From Litsea cubeba (lineage: Eukaryota; Streptophyta; Magnoliopsida; Laurales; Lauraceae): DNA of 64,000 bases. Of this stretch, positions 35,258-45,468 are shown piece after piece. A program made the translations under genes and the position numbers. The DNA is taken from assembly GCA_012931725.1 (NCBI GenBank), contig CM022953.1, forward strand, positions 28,376,030 to 28,440,029, read 5' to 3'. How positions within the stretch are numbered: position 1 is the stretch's first letter; each line of letters starts with the position of its first letter. The notes under the pieces are model-generated. The model was not told where the DNA came from. It saw nothing but the letters and a program-made list of their open reading frames with translations, and made no database searches.

Positions 35258-36445
35258 TGTTGGAATTTGAGATGACTTGAGAAGTCTTTTGATGAATTGA
35301 AGAAGTTAGCATCTCAAGTATTGATTTGAGTTGGAATTCTTGTCAACACATTGTCACAAACATGATGTTAAAAGGCTAGTGTTGATAGAGCTGAAAAGAA
35401 GAAACAGAATTGAAACAGTCAGGAACTCAGAATTCCTGAAGCAGAGCACGCGGTCGACCGGGATCTTCATGCGGTCGACCGAGCAAGAAGAAACCTGCAG
35501 AAAACAGTTTTTGGTAGCTCTCAGTTATTTTTCGTGACACAGTGTGTCTTCGGTCGACCGAGCCCTCAGGATGTCGACCGAGCTCGAAAGTTGTCTATTT
35601 CCAGATAGTGTATGATGTCGACCGAGCACAGTATGATGTCGACCGAGCACGGGAACCAGAGTTGCGCAGAATTAGAAGTTTTGCACGAAAATTCAGCACA
35701 GTTATCTATTTCGTTTGGGAATCTTTCTAAACGAATTGTAGCCCGTTTTGAATACAATTAAGGGTTATTAAAACCTATATAAAGGCATGCTTGGGTCGTT
35801 CATAAATACACCAAGAAAAGACACCAGAAGAGAAGAGAAAAGAGAGAAGAGAAGAGAGAAGAGAGTGCTGGTGCTAGTGCTGTGTTGCTGTGTGCTGTTG
35901 TGCTACATCTTTCTACAGCAATTATGGACGAGATTATGCTCTAGAAGATGGTGATTCGTCCATGAGTTAAGTGTCTCTCTGTTTATGCTTTAAATTCAAT
36001 TTGTAAGGGATTGAGAGAGAGAGAGAATTGTAGAGGGGAAGGGCTGTAGACAGAGTTGATCTTATATTCTGTTTTTACATCAAGTTGGTGCTTGGTGTTT
36101 GGGGTTTGGTGATCCTATCTGTGGGTGCAGATAAATTGTAAGGGGAGTCGGTGCTTCCTAGATAGTTGGTGCTATCTGAAACTCAAGGGAGTAGGTGCTT
36201 CCTAGATAGTTGGTGCTATCTGAAACTAAGGGTTGGTGCTCTTTGTCGTTGGTGCGACTAAATAAGATTCAGATCTGTCCCGGATTGGTGTTCGGACAGT
36301 CTTTGAACCGTGGACGTAGCCTTTTGGTGAACCACGTTAAATCTGGTGTCATTGAGTGATTTGACTTGTTTTGTTGTTGAATTGGACCTGTTTTTAGAAA
36401 TCACTGATTCACCCCCCCCCCTCTCAGTGATCACGGTATCCAACA
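35258..36445 (+). repeat. 5' LTR of element D
   Basis: The 1188-bp LTR has a TATA box (TATATAAA, 35776-35783), GGTCGACCGAG palindromes (35450-35650) and a 21-bp tandem duplication at about 35609-35650. A duplicated block of about 45 bp around CTTCCTAGATAGTTGGTGCT lies at 36136-36230, and a ten-C run at 36412-36421. Confidence 0.95.
35450..35650. promoter_or_regulatory. GGTCGACC palindrome cluster, 5' LTR of D
   Basis: Six copies of (G)GTCGACCG lie at about 35451, 35472, 35552, 35573, 35618 and 35639, ending about 125 bp upstream of the TATA box. Position and spacing mirror the CTCGAG palindromes of A and C, but the sequence differs. The 3' LTR cluster is at about 40412-40590. Confidence 0.75.
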
Positions 36446-36447
36446 AT

Positions 36448-36459
36448 TGGTATTAGAGC
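36448..36459 (+). other. Primer binding site of element D (variant)
   Basis: TGGTATTAGAGC is the usual tRNA-Met site with one C-to-T change. It starts two bases after the LTR. Confidence 0.85.
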
Positions 36460-36511
36460 AAGGTTCCCTTGATCAGTTTAATACGCTAAGGGTGATCTCT
36501 TGTCAAATCAC

Positions 36512-39500
36512 ATGGCAGTCAATACAGGGAATATGAAAGCACCTCTGTTTGATGGTTCTAATTACTCCTTTTGGAAGACTTAGGATGCAAGCCTTCATCA
36601 AATCTCTTGGCTATGATGTTTGGGAGGCTGTCAGAGCCGGTTACAATGATGCCACCGTACCCAATGATACTGCATCGAAGAAGTTGGCAGACAACGACTC
36701 CAAGGCGCAGAATGCACTCTTTAGTGGCCTTGTGGACAGCGAGCTTGTCAAAGTAATTGCATGCAAAACAGCCAAGGAAATTTGGGACAAGTTGCAAAGC
36801 ATACATGAAGGTGATGAGAAGATTAAAGAAGCCAAATTGCAAACCCATCGCTCTCAATTTGAATCTCTTCGCATGGAGGAAAGCGAGAATGTTGACTCAT
36901 ATTTGCAACGAGTGAACGAAGTCACGAATGACATTCGTGGACTAGGGGAGGAGATTAAAGAGCCGGTCATCGTCAAAAAGGTTCTAAGATCTCTTCTTCC
37001 CCGGTTTGATTCAAAAGTCTCAGCTATTGAAGAAGCCAAAGATCTGAATGCATTTTCCATGGATGAATTACATGGTTCTCTAACTGCCTATGAGATGCGC
37101 ATAGGAAAGACGTCTTCATCTGATAAAGAAGCGGCCTTCAAAGTTCAGAAAAAGGCAAAAGAGACTCCTGGTCATGATGTTGATTCATATTATGATGAGC
37201 TTGAGGCTCAATTTGTTAGAAAATTGAAGAAAGGAAGCATTGGCAAGTACAAAGGGAAGCTACCCTTTAAATGCTTCAATTGTGGAGGTATTGGTCACTT
37301 TGCTGCGAAGTGTCCGCTAAAAGAAGACAATGATAATGACTCTTATGCTGAAAAGAGTAAAGGACAGAGAAATTTTAGAAAAAGGGGCAAAGCTAAAAAC
37401 TTTCTATGTCAACAAGATGACAGCACGTCTGAAACTTCAGACGATAATGAATCAACCGAAGCTCTCTTCATGGTCACTGTTGAAGAAGAAGAAGAGCTAG
37501 ATCCGGAAGAGGATGAGGAGGCTGAAGTCAATCTTGAAGAGGAACTCATAGCCGCACTTGAGGAGCTTAGCATGGAACGCAAATCAAATAAGAAAAATCT
37601 GAAACTTCTCCATGAATCTGAAAGTTCCATTATTGCTTTGAAAACTCAAGTAGAAGAATATAAAAGAATGGTAGAAGTCCTTGAAAACCAAATAAGTATC
37701 AAAAAGGAAGAGGCTATGAAACTTGAAACTGAGATCGCTAGAGCAAAGGCTGAAAATTTGGAAAATAGCAAAAAACTCAAAGCGCTCCAAGCGATTGAAG
37801 GGACTATGAAACTCGATGAACTACTGAAAGTTCAAAGACCTGCCCACTTCAGATTTGGTCTAGGATTTGAGAAAGGTGAATCCTCTAAGATTGCACCTCC
37901 TGAAAAGAAAGAGTTTGTGAAGCAAGTCACTGCACCTTCTAACTCTATGAAGCCCACTCAACCTAGAAAGGAGTCCATTCCTGTTAGAAAGGTAATGAAG
38001 ACTAACCAGCCACAAAGAAGATACAAATTCTATGGTTATTGCTTTCATTGTAATATGTTTGGACATAAAAGAGCTGATTGCAAATTCTATGTAAGAAACA
38101 GCCCATTTGTGACTAGGAACCCTTTTTCAATCCTAAATAGCCACAAAATTGAGTGCTATATGTGTCATAATTATGGACACTTGGCTAGGGATTGTAGGTT
38201 GCCTATTGCTAACAAATTTCAGGTTGAAAAGAAACCCAAGTTAGTTAAGGCTTGGAGGGCAAAGAAAAGGGATGGTAATCCCAAAGAATCTCTCATTGTG
38301 CAAACGGCATTCAATGCACAAAACAAGACAGCACCATGGGTCCTTGATAGTGGTTGTTCAAGCCATATGACTGGTGATAAAGAGAAATTCATCAAATTAC
38401 AGCACTATGAAGGCGGTTCAGTGAAGTTTGGCAACAATGATGGTGCCAAAATCTGCGGAAAAGGTGTTATTCAGCTTATGGCAAACAAGATCAGATCGGA
38501 AGAAGTCTTATATGTGTCTGGATTGAGACACAACCTGCTTAGTGTGAGCCAGATCTGTGACAAGGGTCACGAAGTTATCTTCACAAAGAAAGGGTTTGCC
38601 ATCAAGAAGAGTAGCAACGGCAAAACAGTGGCAACTGGATCAAGAACTGCTGGAAATCTCTATACATTGTCAGATGGAGCTGAAAAGACCTGCTTGATGA
38701 GTCGGACAGAGGAAAGTTGGTTGTGGCACAAACGCCTTGGGCATCTAAGCTTTGATAACATGTCAAAGATTTGCAATTCAAAGGCTGTAAGAGGCATGTC
38801 TAAAGTTGAAAAGCCTTCCAATCCCATTTGCGACTCTTGCCAAAAGGGAAAGCAAACGAGGGTTATGTTCAAGTCAAAGGAGCATCATTCCAAGAAACCT
38901 CTTGAGCTAGTGCACACTGATCTCTGTGGACCGATGCGAACTCAAAGCACCAATGGAGATAAGTATTTCATGTTATGCATTGATGATTATACTCGTATGA
39001 CATGGGTATTGTTTCTTAAGCATAAGCATCAAGCACTTGATCGTTTTAAAGTGTTTAAAGCACAGGTTGAAAATCAATTGGAAAAACGAATCAAGATCTT
39101 AAGGTCTGATCGTGGAGGCGAGTTCACATCTGAAGAGTTCACTAAATATTGTGAACATCATGGCATTCAAAGACAGTACTCAGCTCCTAGAACTCCACAG
39201 CAAAATGGAGTTGTGGAACGGAAGAATCGCACCGTACAAGAGATGGCTCGTACGATGCTAAGTGAAAGCAAGATGGCTGACAAGTATTGGAAAGAGGCGA
39301 TTCATACGGCTATATACATTCAAAACCGATGCTTGATCAGGCCACATGAAGTCAAAACTCCCTATGAGCTATGGTTTGGAAGAAAAGCAACAGTCAAGCA
39401 CTTCAGAGTCTTCGGCAGCAAGTGTTACATCAAGCGGCTCGAACAAAATCCGGGCAAATTTGAAGAAAGAGCTGACGAAGGTATATTTCTGGGTTACTCC

Positions 39501-40013
39501 TCTACTAGCAAGGCATATAGGTGTCTTAACAAAAGAACCAGAAAAATCATAGAAAGTGCTGATGTGAGAATTGATGAAAACCATGAATCCAAGAATGGAA
39601 CTCATTATGACAGTCCCGTTTATGAGGACTCGAGTGAGATTGATGATGAGATGGCTGAATCTAATGATTCTGAGAAATCAAAGGATGACTCAGAAGATAC
39701 TACACCTAAGAAGCACAGCACTTGGGTAGAGCAACACCCTAAGGATCAAATCATTGGAGATCCTAAGGCAGGCGTTCAAACTAGACAAAGTGTAGTTAGC
39801 AATTACTCACTTGTGTCCACCATTGAACCCAAGACTGTGGCTGAAGCCAGTCTCGATGAAAGTTGGTTGAAAGCTATGCATGAGGAAATGTGCAGGAATT
39901 TTGCTGAAGAGATGACGAACGAATTTGAGATGATTTTCACAAACCCTCTGCCAAAGGAAGTCTTCGAGTATCTCCGGAAAAAGTTAGGAGTTACTCACTC
40001 TCCTAAACCGTAG
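36512..40013 (+). CDS. Gag-protease-integrase of element D, RT deleted
   Basis: The natural start is probably ATG 36512 (MAVNTGNMKAPLFDG). An extra T near 36580 breaks the frame after about 23 codons. From ATG 36549 a single frame of 1154 aa is open to 40013. It contains the UBN2-type gag core, a knuckle CFNCGGIGHFAAKC (from residue 242), an acidic then coiled-coil region (about 310-420), and two more knuckles, CFHCNMFGHKRADC (498) and CYMCHNYGHLARDC (536). Protease (DSG at 600) and integrase (D791, D854, E890, exact 35-residue D-E spacing) follow. After the start of RT (SWLKAMHEE) the text jumps to an internal RT segment (RNFAEEMTNEFEM), then to the last residues of RNase H (IFTNPLPKEVFEYL). 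Both joins keep frame. YVDD and the RNase H acids are absent. Confidence 0.9.
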
Positions 40014-40025
40014 GAGTTGTGCTTG

Positions 40026-40219
40026 AAAGGGGGAGCAATGCATTCATTGAATATCCTATTCGCTCCTCGGTTTGGTCCCTTTGGACTTGTTGTCAAAGGG
40101 GGAGAGATGTTATGCTATGATAGCAAGGAGAGATGTTATGCTATGAAAGCTAGGGGGAGATTGTTGAGTTGAAAGTGTTGAAGTTCCAATAGTGTTGCCA
40201 ACAATTCCAAAGGGGGAGA
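40026..40219 (+). promoter_or_regulatory. Multiple polypurine tracts of element D
   Basis: Tracts lie at 40026 (AAAGGGGGAGC), 40095 (AAAGGGGGAGA), 40151 (TAGGGGGAGA) and 40209 (AAAGGGGGAGA). The last abuts the 3' LTR. The repeated TGTTATGCTATGA units at 40109-40146 sit between them. Confidence 0.8.
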
Positions 40220-40220
40220 T

Positions 40221-41381
40221 TGTTGGAATTTGAGATGACTTGAGAAGTCTTTTGATGAATTGAAGAAGTTAGCATCTCAAGTATTGATTTGAGTTGGAAT
40301 TCTTGTCAACACATTGTCACAAACATGATGTTAAAAGGCTAGTGTTGATAGAGCTGAAAAGAAGAAACAGAATTGAAACAGTCAGGAACTCAGAATTCCT
40401 GAAGCAGAGCACGCGGTCGACCGGGATCTTCATGCGGTCGACCGAGCAAGAAGAAACCTGCAGAAAACAGTTTTTGGTAGCTCTCAGTTATTTTTCGTGA
40501 CACAGTGTGTCTTCGGTCGACCGAGCCCTCAGGATGTCGACCGAGCTCGAAAGTTGTCTATTTCCAGATAGTGTATGATGTCGACCGAGCACGGGAACCA
40601 GAGTTGCGCAGAATTAGAAGTTTTGCACGAAAATTCAGCACAGTTATCTATTTCGTTTGGGAATCTTTCTAAACGAATTGTAGCCCGTTTTGAATACAAT
40701 TAAGGGTTATTAAAACCTATATAAAGGCATGCTTGGGTCGTTCATAAATACACCAAGAAAAGACACCAGAAGAGAAGAGAAAAGAGAGAAGAGAAGAGAG
40801 AAGAGAGTGCTGGTGCTAGTGCTGTGTTGCTGTGTGCTGTTGTGCTACATCTTTCTACAGCAATTATGGACGAGATTATGCTCTAGAAGATGGTGATTCG
40901 TCCATGAGTTAAGTGTCTCTCTGTTTATGCTTTAAATTTAATTTGTAAGGGATTGAGAGAGAGAGAGAATTGTAGAGGGGAAGGGCTGTAGACAGAGTTG
41001 ATCTTATATTCTGTTTTTACATCAAGTTGGTGCTTGGTGTTTGGGGTTTGGTGATCCTATCTGTGGGTGCAGATAAATTGTAAGGGGAGTCGGTGCTTCC
41101 TAGATAGTTGGTGCTATCTGAAACTCAAGGGAGTAGGTGCTTCCTAGATAGTTGGTACTATCTGAAACTAAGGGTTGGTGCTCTTTGTCGTTGGTGCGAC
41201 TAAATAAGATTCAGATCTGTCCCGGATTGGTGTTCGGACAGTCTTTGAACCGTGGACGTAGCCTTTTGGTGAACCACGTTAAATCTGGTGTCATTGAGTG
41301 ATTTGACTTGTTTTGTTGTTGAATTGGACCTGTTTTTAGAAATCACTGATTCACCCCTCTCAGTGATCGCGGTATCCAACA
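40221..41381 (+). repeat. 3' LTR of element D
   Basis: The 1161-bp LTR is near-identical to the 5' LTR except for the missing 21-bp duplication and shorter C run. TATA box at 40719-40726. Confidence 0.95.
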
Positions 41382-41875
41382 ACCAACACATCAATTGTTG
41401 GTTATTCGGATGCTGATTGGGCTGGGTGTGTTGATGATAGGAAAAGTACATCTGGGTGGTTGTTTCTTTGTCGGAAATAATTTGGTGGCTTGGCATAGTA
41501 AGAAGCAAACCTCGACGTCCTTGTCAACTGCTGAAGCTGAATATATTGCTGCTGGAAGTTGTTGTACACAACTTCTATGGATGAAACAAATGCTAAAAGA
41601 TTATGGAATTGCTCAAGAATCAATGACTGTGTTTTGTGATAATCAGAGTGCAATCGACATTTCCAAAAATCCTGTCCAACACTCCCGAACTAAACACATA
41701 GACATAAGGCATCATTTCATTCGTGATCTTGTGGAGGAAGAACTTGTCTCTTTGCATCATGTTCCCACCGATAAACAATTGGCAGACATTTTTACTAAAC
41801 CATTAGATGGAACGCGGTTTGAATCTCTACGTAAATCACTAGGGATTTCTCTTATTCCCTAAACTCCATATCTTT

Positions 41876-43186
41876 TTGTTTATTTAAGTGCACATTCACT
41901 ATTTTCACTTGACCAAGATTGTTTTTTTTTATTTTTTTTGCACTTCACGAGTCGTATATTTCGATTCTCTCACGACTTACTTCGTCTTTACTCTTTGCGA
42001 GATGTTACGGTAATCAGATTAAACCGGAGGATCAGGGCTACCTACGTTTATGTGTGATAGCTACCACTTGATTGGTAATTTTCATTTGGAGAAGGCTACC
42101 ATTTACGATAGTGTGAAAGTCACCCATGATGGTTTAATCTGCCCTGCATATAGAAAATATTTATACAAAAAAGGGGGATATTACCTTATACAAAAAAAAC
42201 AAAAAAAAAATAATAACAAAAAAAAATAATAACAAAAAAAATGTAAGGGATCCTACCTTACCAAAACAAAAATAAATAAAAAAAAAAGGGGGGAAAGTAG
42301 ATATATATCAAAATATATATATCTATATCGTGCTATATTGCCTAACTTTTTGTTGATGGGTTTGCTCCCTATACAACACCTATGTTCATCTCAAGGAGAT
42401 TCAGGGGGAGCAGGTCCCACACCTTTGTTTTTTTTTCTCTTCTCTTTTCTTTTTATTTTTTTTGGTCATACCGTTCACAAATTCACTGTGCGCTTAAATT
42501 AATGAAAATTTTTCTTACTGTACATCGTGGAGTAATTTGACCGAACAATAGACGTTAGAGAATTTTTGCCGCGTCCCATTTAAATCTTACAAATCTGTCA
42601 AGTTCGCTCGAGCGACCACTCACGTTCGCTCGAGCGAAGCATCAGCGTTTATAATCTGCGATTGTTTTCTTTTGTTATGTTTCGTCTTCCTGCAAGCCCT
42701 AAAACCCATTTTCCCCTCATCAAGCTTGTGGCCCTCTCTTCTACTATATTTGCTCGGGGATTTCACCAAGGTAACCACTTACATTCTTCTACCTCACCCT
42801 CTATCTTGATTCTTTTTTTCCCCTTCGATTGCTTCCATTTTTTTTGGGGATTTTCGTTTTTCCTTCTTTCACATTTTCGTTCTAACCTTCTGTCCATTCT
42901 TAGCGTTCATGCATCCTTTCTATATGGTGTTTATTGTTTGTTTCGGTTGTGTTAAAGGCTTTGGAATGTTGTTTGGATTCACACATCTTTGGTTTGAGAT
43001 ATTAGGAATATGAGGACTGTTCATGATAATTTCGTTCGATTCATACTCTGTACTGCTTTTGCTATGGATTCTGCGATTGGAATATTGCTATGATTATCAT
43101 GATTGCCTGATATTGTGACAAAATGAGGTCCTCATCTTCACTGTTCTCTTTTATGCTGTTGATTTGGTTTAGGACTTCTGTCAACA
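41876..43186 (+). other. Non-coding region between pol and env-like ORF of C
   Basis: This stretch has polypurine-like tracts at 42167, 42284 and 42402, A-rich duplicated sequence (42180-42290), a pair of LTR-type palindromes (42602-42638) and a probable intron (GT 42771 to AG 43172) ahead of the env-like start. A long spacer here is usual for Sireviruses. Confidence 0.6.
42602..42638. promoter_or_regulatory. Internal pair of TTCGCTCGAGCGA palindromes in C
   Basis: Two copies, GTTCGCTCGAGCGACC and GTTCGCTCGAGCGAAG, lie outside the LTRs about 550 bp before the env-like ATG. TTTATAATC follows 10-20 bp later. The sequence is the same motif as the LTR promoter cluster. Confidence 0.6.
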
Positions 43187-44230
43187 ATGTCTTCTAAAAA
43201 GAGGTCTCATGCTGCATCTTCTTCCTCACAGCCATCTTTTGACAGACTACGGTTTCCATCTCTCGCTAAATCTCTTCTTTTTGAAGAACAATTCAAGAAA
43301 AGGACTGTTGAAACTGAAAGAGAAATTGATGTTGATCTTCTTGAAAAGGATGTATGTCATTGTCTATCCACACGGAATTGGTATTCCCTATTTAATTTTG
43401 ACATCAAGGAGGTCTATACCGACTGGGTTCGCGAATTTTACTGTAACCTTGAACCTGTCTCTGACGCTTCCTTAAAGACTTTTGTTCGAGGGAAATGGAT
43501 TACCCTTTCTACTAAGGAAATCTCTGAATTCCTTGAAATTCCGGTGGTTGAGAACCCTGATTATCCTCTTCCAGACAACTCACAGGTCCAGATAGACTAT
43601 GATCGCATCGGTACTATATTGTGTGGTGAAGACACCTTATGGCCAGGGGGTCTTCTCCCCCATGGAAATCTGACCGAGGAATATTGCTTCCTAAATCGCT
43701 TTGTCTGTCATAACTTGGAACCAAGAGGACACACATCGGATGTCAGCCACAAGAATGGTTATCTGCTCTATTGTATTGGAACTGGTAAACATGTGAACAT
43801 CCCTCAAGTGATACTGAATTTTTTCTATCGTATGTTGTCCGCCAAACGTAATTCCATTCTGCCTTTTGCGGCCTTCATTACCGAGTTTCTTCTATGGAAG
43901 GGAGTTCCCACGAAGTCAAATGAGCCATCACAGAGGATACGGAACCCAATCAATGCTCGTACATTGGCTCTATCCTCCGCTCATCTACAACCAGTTGCTC
44001 AAGGCGCAGAGGCTCCGGCTGAAAACATTCCACAGGGTGAAGCTGTCCAGGGGGAGCAACAAAGAGATCCGGATCAACTTACTCTTCTCAGAGAACAGGT
44101 TCAGGCCATGCACCTTCAAATGGATACAAGATTTTCTGCTGTAGATGGCCGTCTGGATGTTTTTGATATGCGCTTCAACTCCATTGATGAATCTCTTGCA
44201 ACGATACTTGCTCGCCTTGGCAATCAGTGA
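43187..44230 (+). CDS. Env-like ORF3 of element C
   Basis: The ORF is 347 aa and fully open. It starts MSSKKRSHAASSSS, with a basic, Ser-rich N-terminus. The middle part (about 50-245) resembles the plant-transposon protein domain found in env-like third ORFs of Sireviruses and in related plant elements. A hydrophobic stretch around 205-240 (FFYRML...FAAFITEFLLW) is the only possible membrane segment. The C-terminus (about 285-347) is a heptad-type coiled coil (LREQVQAMHLQMDTRF). No signal peptide is seen. The ATG lies 14 bases after an AG acceptor (43171-43172), and a GTAACC donor is at 42771, so a spliced subgenomic mRNA is likely (inference). Its function in plants is unknown and nothing in the sequence shows membrane fusion activity. 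Confidence 0.82.
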   Translation: MSSKKRSHAASSSSQPSFDRLRFPSLAKSLLFEEQFKKRTVETEREIDVDLLEKDVCHCLSTRNWYSLFNFDIKEVYTDWVREFYCNLEPVSDASLKTFVRGKWITLSTKEISEFLEIPVVENPDYPLPDNSQVQIDYDRIGTILCGEDTLWPGGLLPHGNLTEEYCFLNRFVCHNLEPRGHTSDVSHKNGYLLYCIGTGKHVNIPQVILNFFYRMLSAKRNSILPFAAFITEFLLWKGVPTKSNEPSQRIRNPINARTLALSSAHLQPVAQGAEAPAENIPQGEAVQGEQQRDPDQLTLLREQVQAMHLQMDTRFSAVDGRLDVFDMRFNSIDESLATILARLGNQ

Positions 44231-44360
44231 TAAAAACTGATATTGTTGCCTCTTTTGCTGATATTATGTTTCTTGCTGATGTAGTCTATATTATGCTACC
44301 TTTTTGCTTACTTGTTATCCTCTTGTTCACTCTTTTGTATTCTTTTGACAATTTATGAAC

Positions 44361-44544
44361 AAAAAGGGGGAGACATCTTAACATGTTCTTACATATTTCT
44401 ATGATGTGACACTTGATCTTGTGTATGAGGTTCTTGCAGGATTGATATGGACTGCTTTTGCTTGGAGAATTAGTTCCTCTTTTTTTTATGGGTATATTTT
44501 TATGTAATTAGGAGTTTTTGTCCATGAATTGCCAAAGGGGGAGA
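44361..44544 (+). promoter_or_regulatory. Polypurine tracts of element C
   Basis: AAAAAGGGGGAGA at 44361-44373 and AAAGGGGGAGA at 44534-44544. The second lies directly before the 3' LTR. Confidence 0.82.
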
Positions 44545-44545
44545 T

Positions 44546-45468
44546 TGTTAGGATTCTAGTTGTTGGCTAATTCATTGGTTATGGACAAAAACTGGGTTCC
44601 TTATCAATTGTATTTTAATTAGAATGGATTGCTCGGATTAAGGACTCAGTGAAGAACTCTAACACAGGAAGAGATAACTCCAAGACTCCTTTCAAGAACT
44701 CTTACCTGACAGAGTTCGCTCTAGCGAACTCTGGTTCGCTCGAGCGAATCCAAGACAGTAGCTTGGTCGCTCGAGCTTCTCCCAGCCTTCGCTCGATCCA
44801 TCATATACAGCAAAGAGGTCGCTCGAGCGAACCTCAAGTTCGCTCGAGCGAACCTGGGCGAATGTGAAGATTCCATCCGGAAACTACTTCCTAATTTCTC
44901 TCAAGAGCACTAGTTTATTTCAATCATACTAGAACTCTTGAGGCTCGTTTTCAGGCTTATAAATAGCCTTTATCTCTCTATTCAAAGGTACTTCTCTACA
45001 ATACAACTCATTCGAGAAGACTCTGAGAGATCCATCATCCTTCCAAAGCTTCTAGTTTGCTGTGCTGAAGATCAAACTTTGGTTTTGCATCCATACTACT
45101 CTCCTGAAGTAGAGAATCCTTGAAGACGACTTCGAGGAGTTTGTTCAAGCACGGTTGAAGGTGAACGACGAGCTGTCGACAAGATTCGAGCAGTCCTTAG
45201 GTTGAGTTACCAACTGGGAAGGGTTGTAAGTGTCTCTTGTAACTTTCGGTTTACAATAGTGCTTGGTTGTCTGTTGGCCTAGACAGTAAGGCCCGTGGTT
45301 TTTTCCCGAGTTGGGTTTTCCACGTACAAAATCCTGAGTCCTACTTACTGTGTGTTTGATTGCTTTTAATTGGATCTAGGATTAATAATTAGATTAATCA
45401 CTTGTGGATTGATAACAATTAGAGATCTGGTGATTGGGACCTCAGCCTGTATTAAGGTAGGTTTTTCA
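44546..45468 (+). repeat. 3' LTR of element C
   Basis: At 923 bp it is the fuller copy, with the undeleted palindrome cluster at 44714-44850 and a TATA box at 44958-44965. It is followed by the AGTCA duplication. Confidence 0.95.

Larger units (their letters stand above)
35258..41381 (+). mobile_element. Element D: RT-less Sirevirus-like copia element
   Basis: It runs TGTTGGAATT... to ...GGTATCCAACA inside the RNase H gene of C, flanked by ACCAT and ACCAA. The coding sequence resumes on the right with ACCAAC, so the left copy has probably changed one base. LTRs are 1188 and 1161 bp. The whole 27-bp difference is a 21-bp tandem duplication and six extra C residues in the 5' copy. The internal region encodes gag, protease and integrase. 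RT and nearly all of RNase H are deleted, so mobilisation would need an outside polymerase. It is younger than C, which it interrupts. Confidence 0.93.
30634..41875 (+). pseudogene. Gag-pol polyprotein of element C, interrupted
   Basis: Gag starts at 30634 (MDINREG) and meets an in-frame TAG at 31132-31134. The same frame then runs 31150-33834 through a zinc knuckle CFECQGYGHTAAKC, an acidic coiled coil, a second knuckle CHFCGIKGHIRPHC and a protease (DSG at 32554). Integrase follows with D (33124), D (33322) and E (33430), at 35-residue D-E spacing. A one-base deletion near 33830 shifts frame. RT runs 33831-35257 with intact YVDD (34788-34799). Element D interrupts the start of RNase H at 35258. 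RNase H resumes at 41382 (SIVGYSDADWAG), an extra G near 41453 shifts frame, and it ends at the TAA 41860-41862 after ADIFTKPLDG. The polyprotein would supply capsid, protease, integrase and polymerase. Four separate lesions prevent that. Confidence 0.92.
29670..45468 (+). mobile_element. Element C: young Sirevirus with env-like ORF, split by element D
   Basis: It runs TGTTAGG... to ...TTTTTCA and is flanked by a perfect AGTCA duplication (29665-29669 and 45469-45473). Without element D (35258-41381) it is about 9.7 kb. It is a Ty1/copia element in the order gag, protease, integrase, RT, RNase H, with an extra 347-aa env-like ORF before the 3' LTR. That ORF and the repeated polypurine tracts place it in the Sirevirus (SIRE/Maximus) lineage. 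LTRs differ mainly by a 17-nt deletion in the 5' copy, so it is young. Gag has one in-frame stop and pol has two one-base frameshifts plus the D insertion, so it is not autonomous. Confidence 0.93.
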
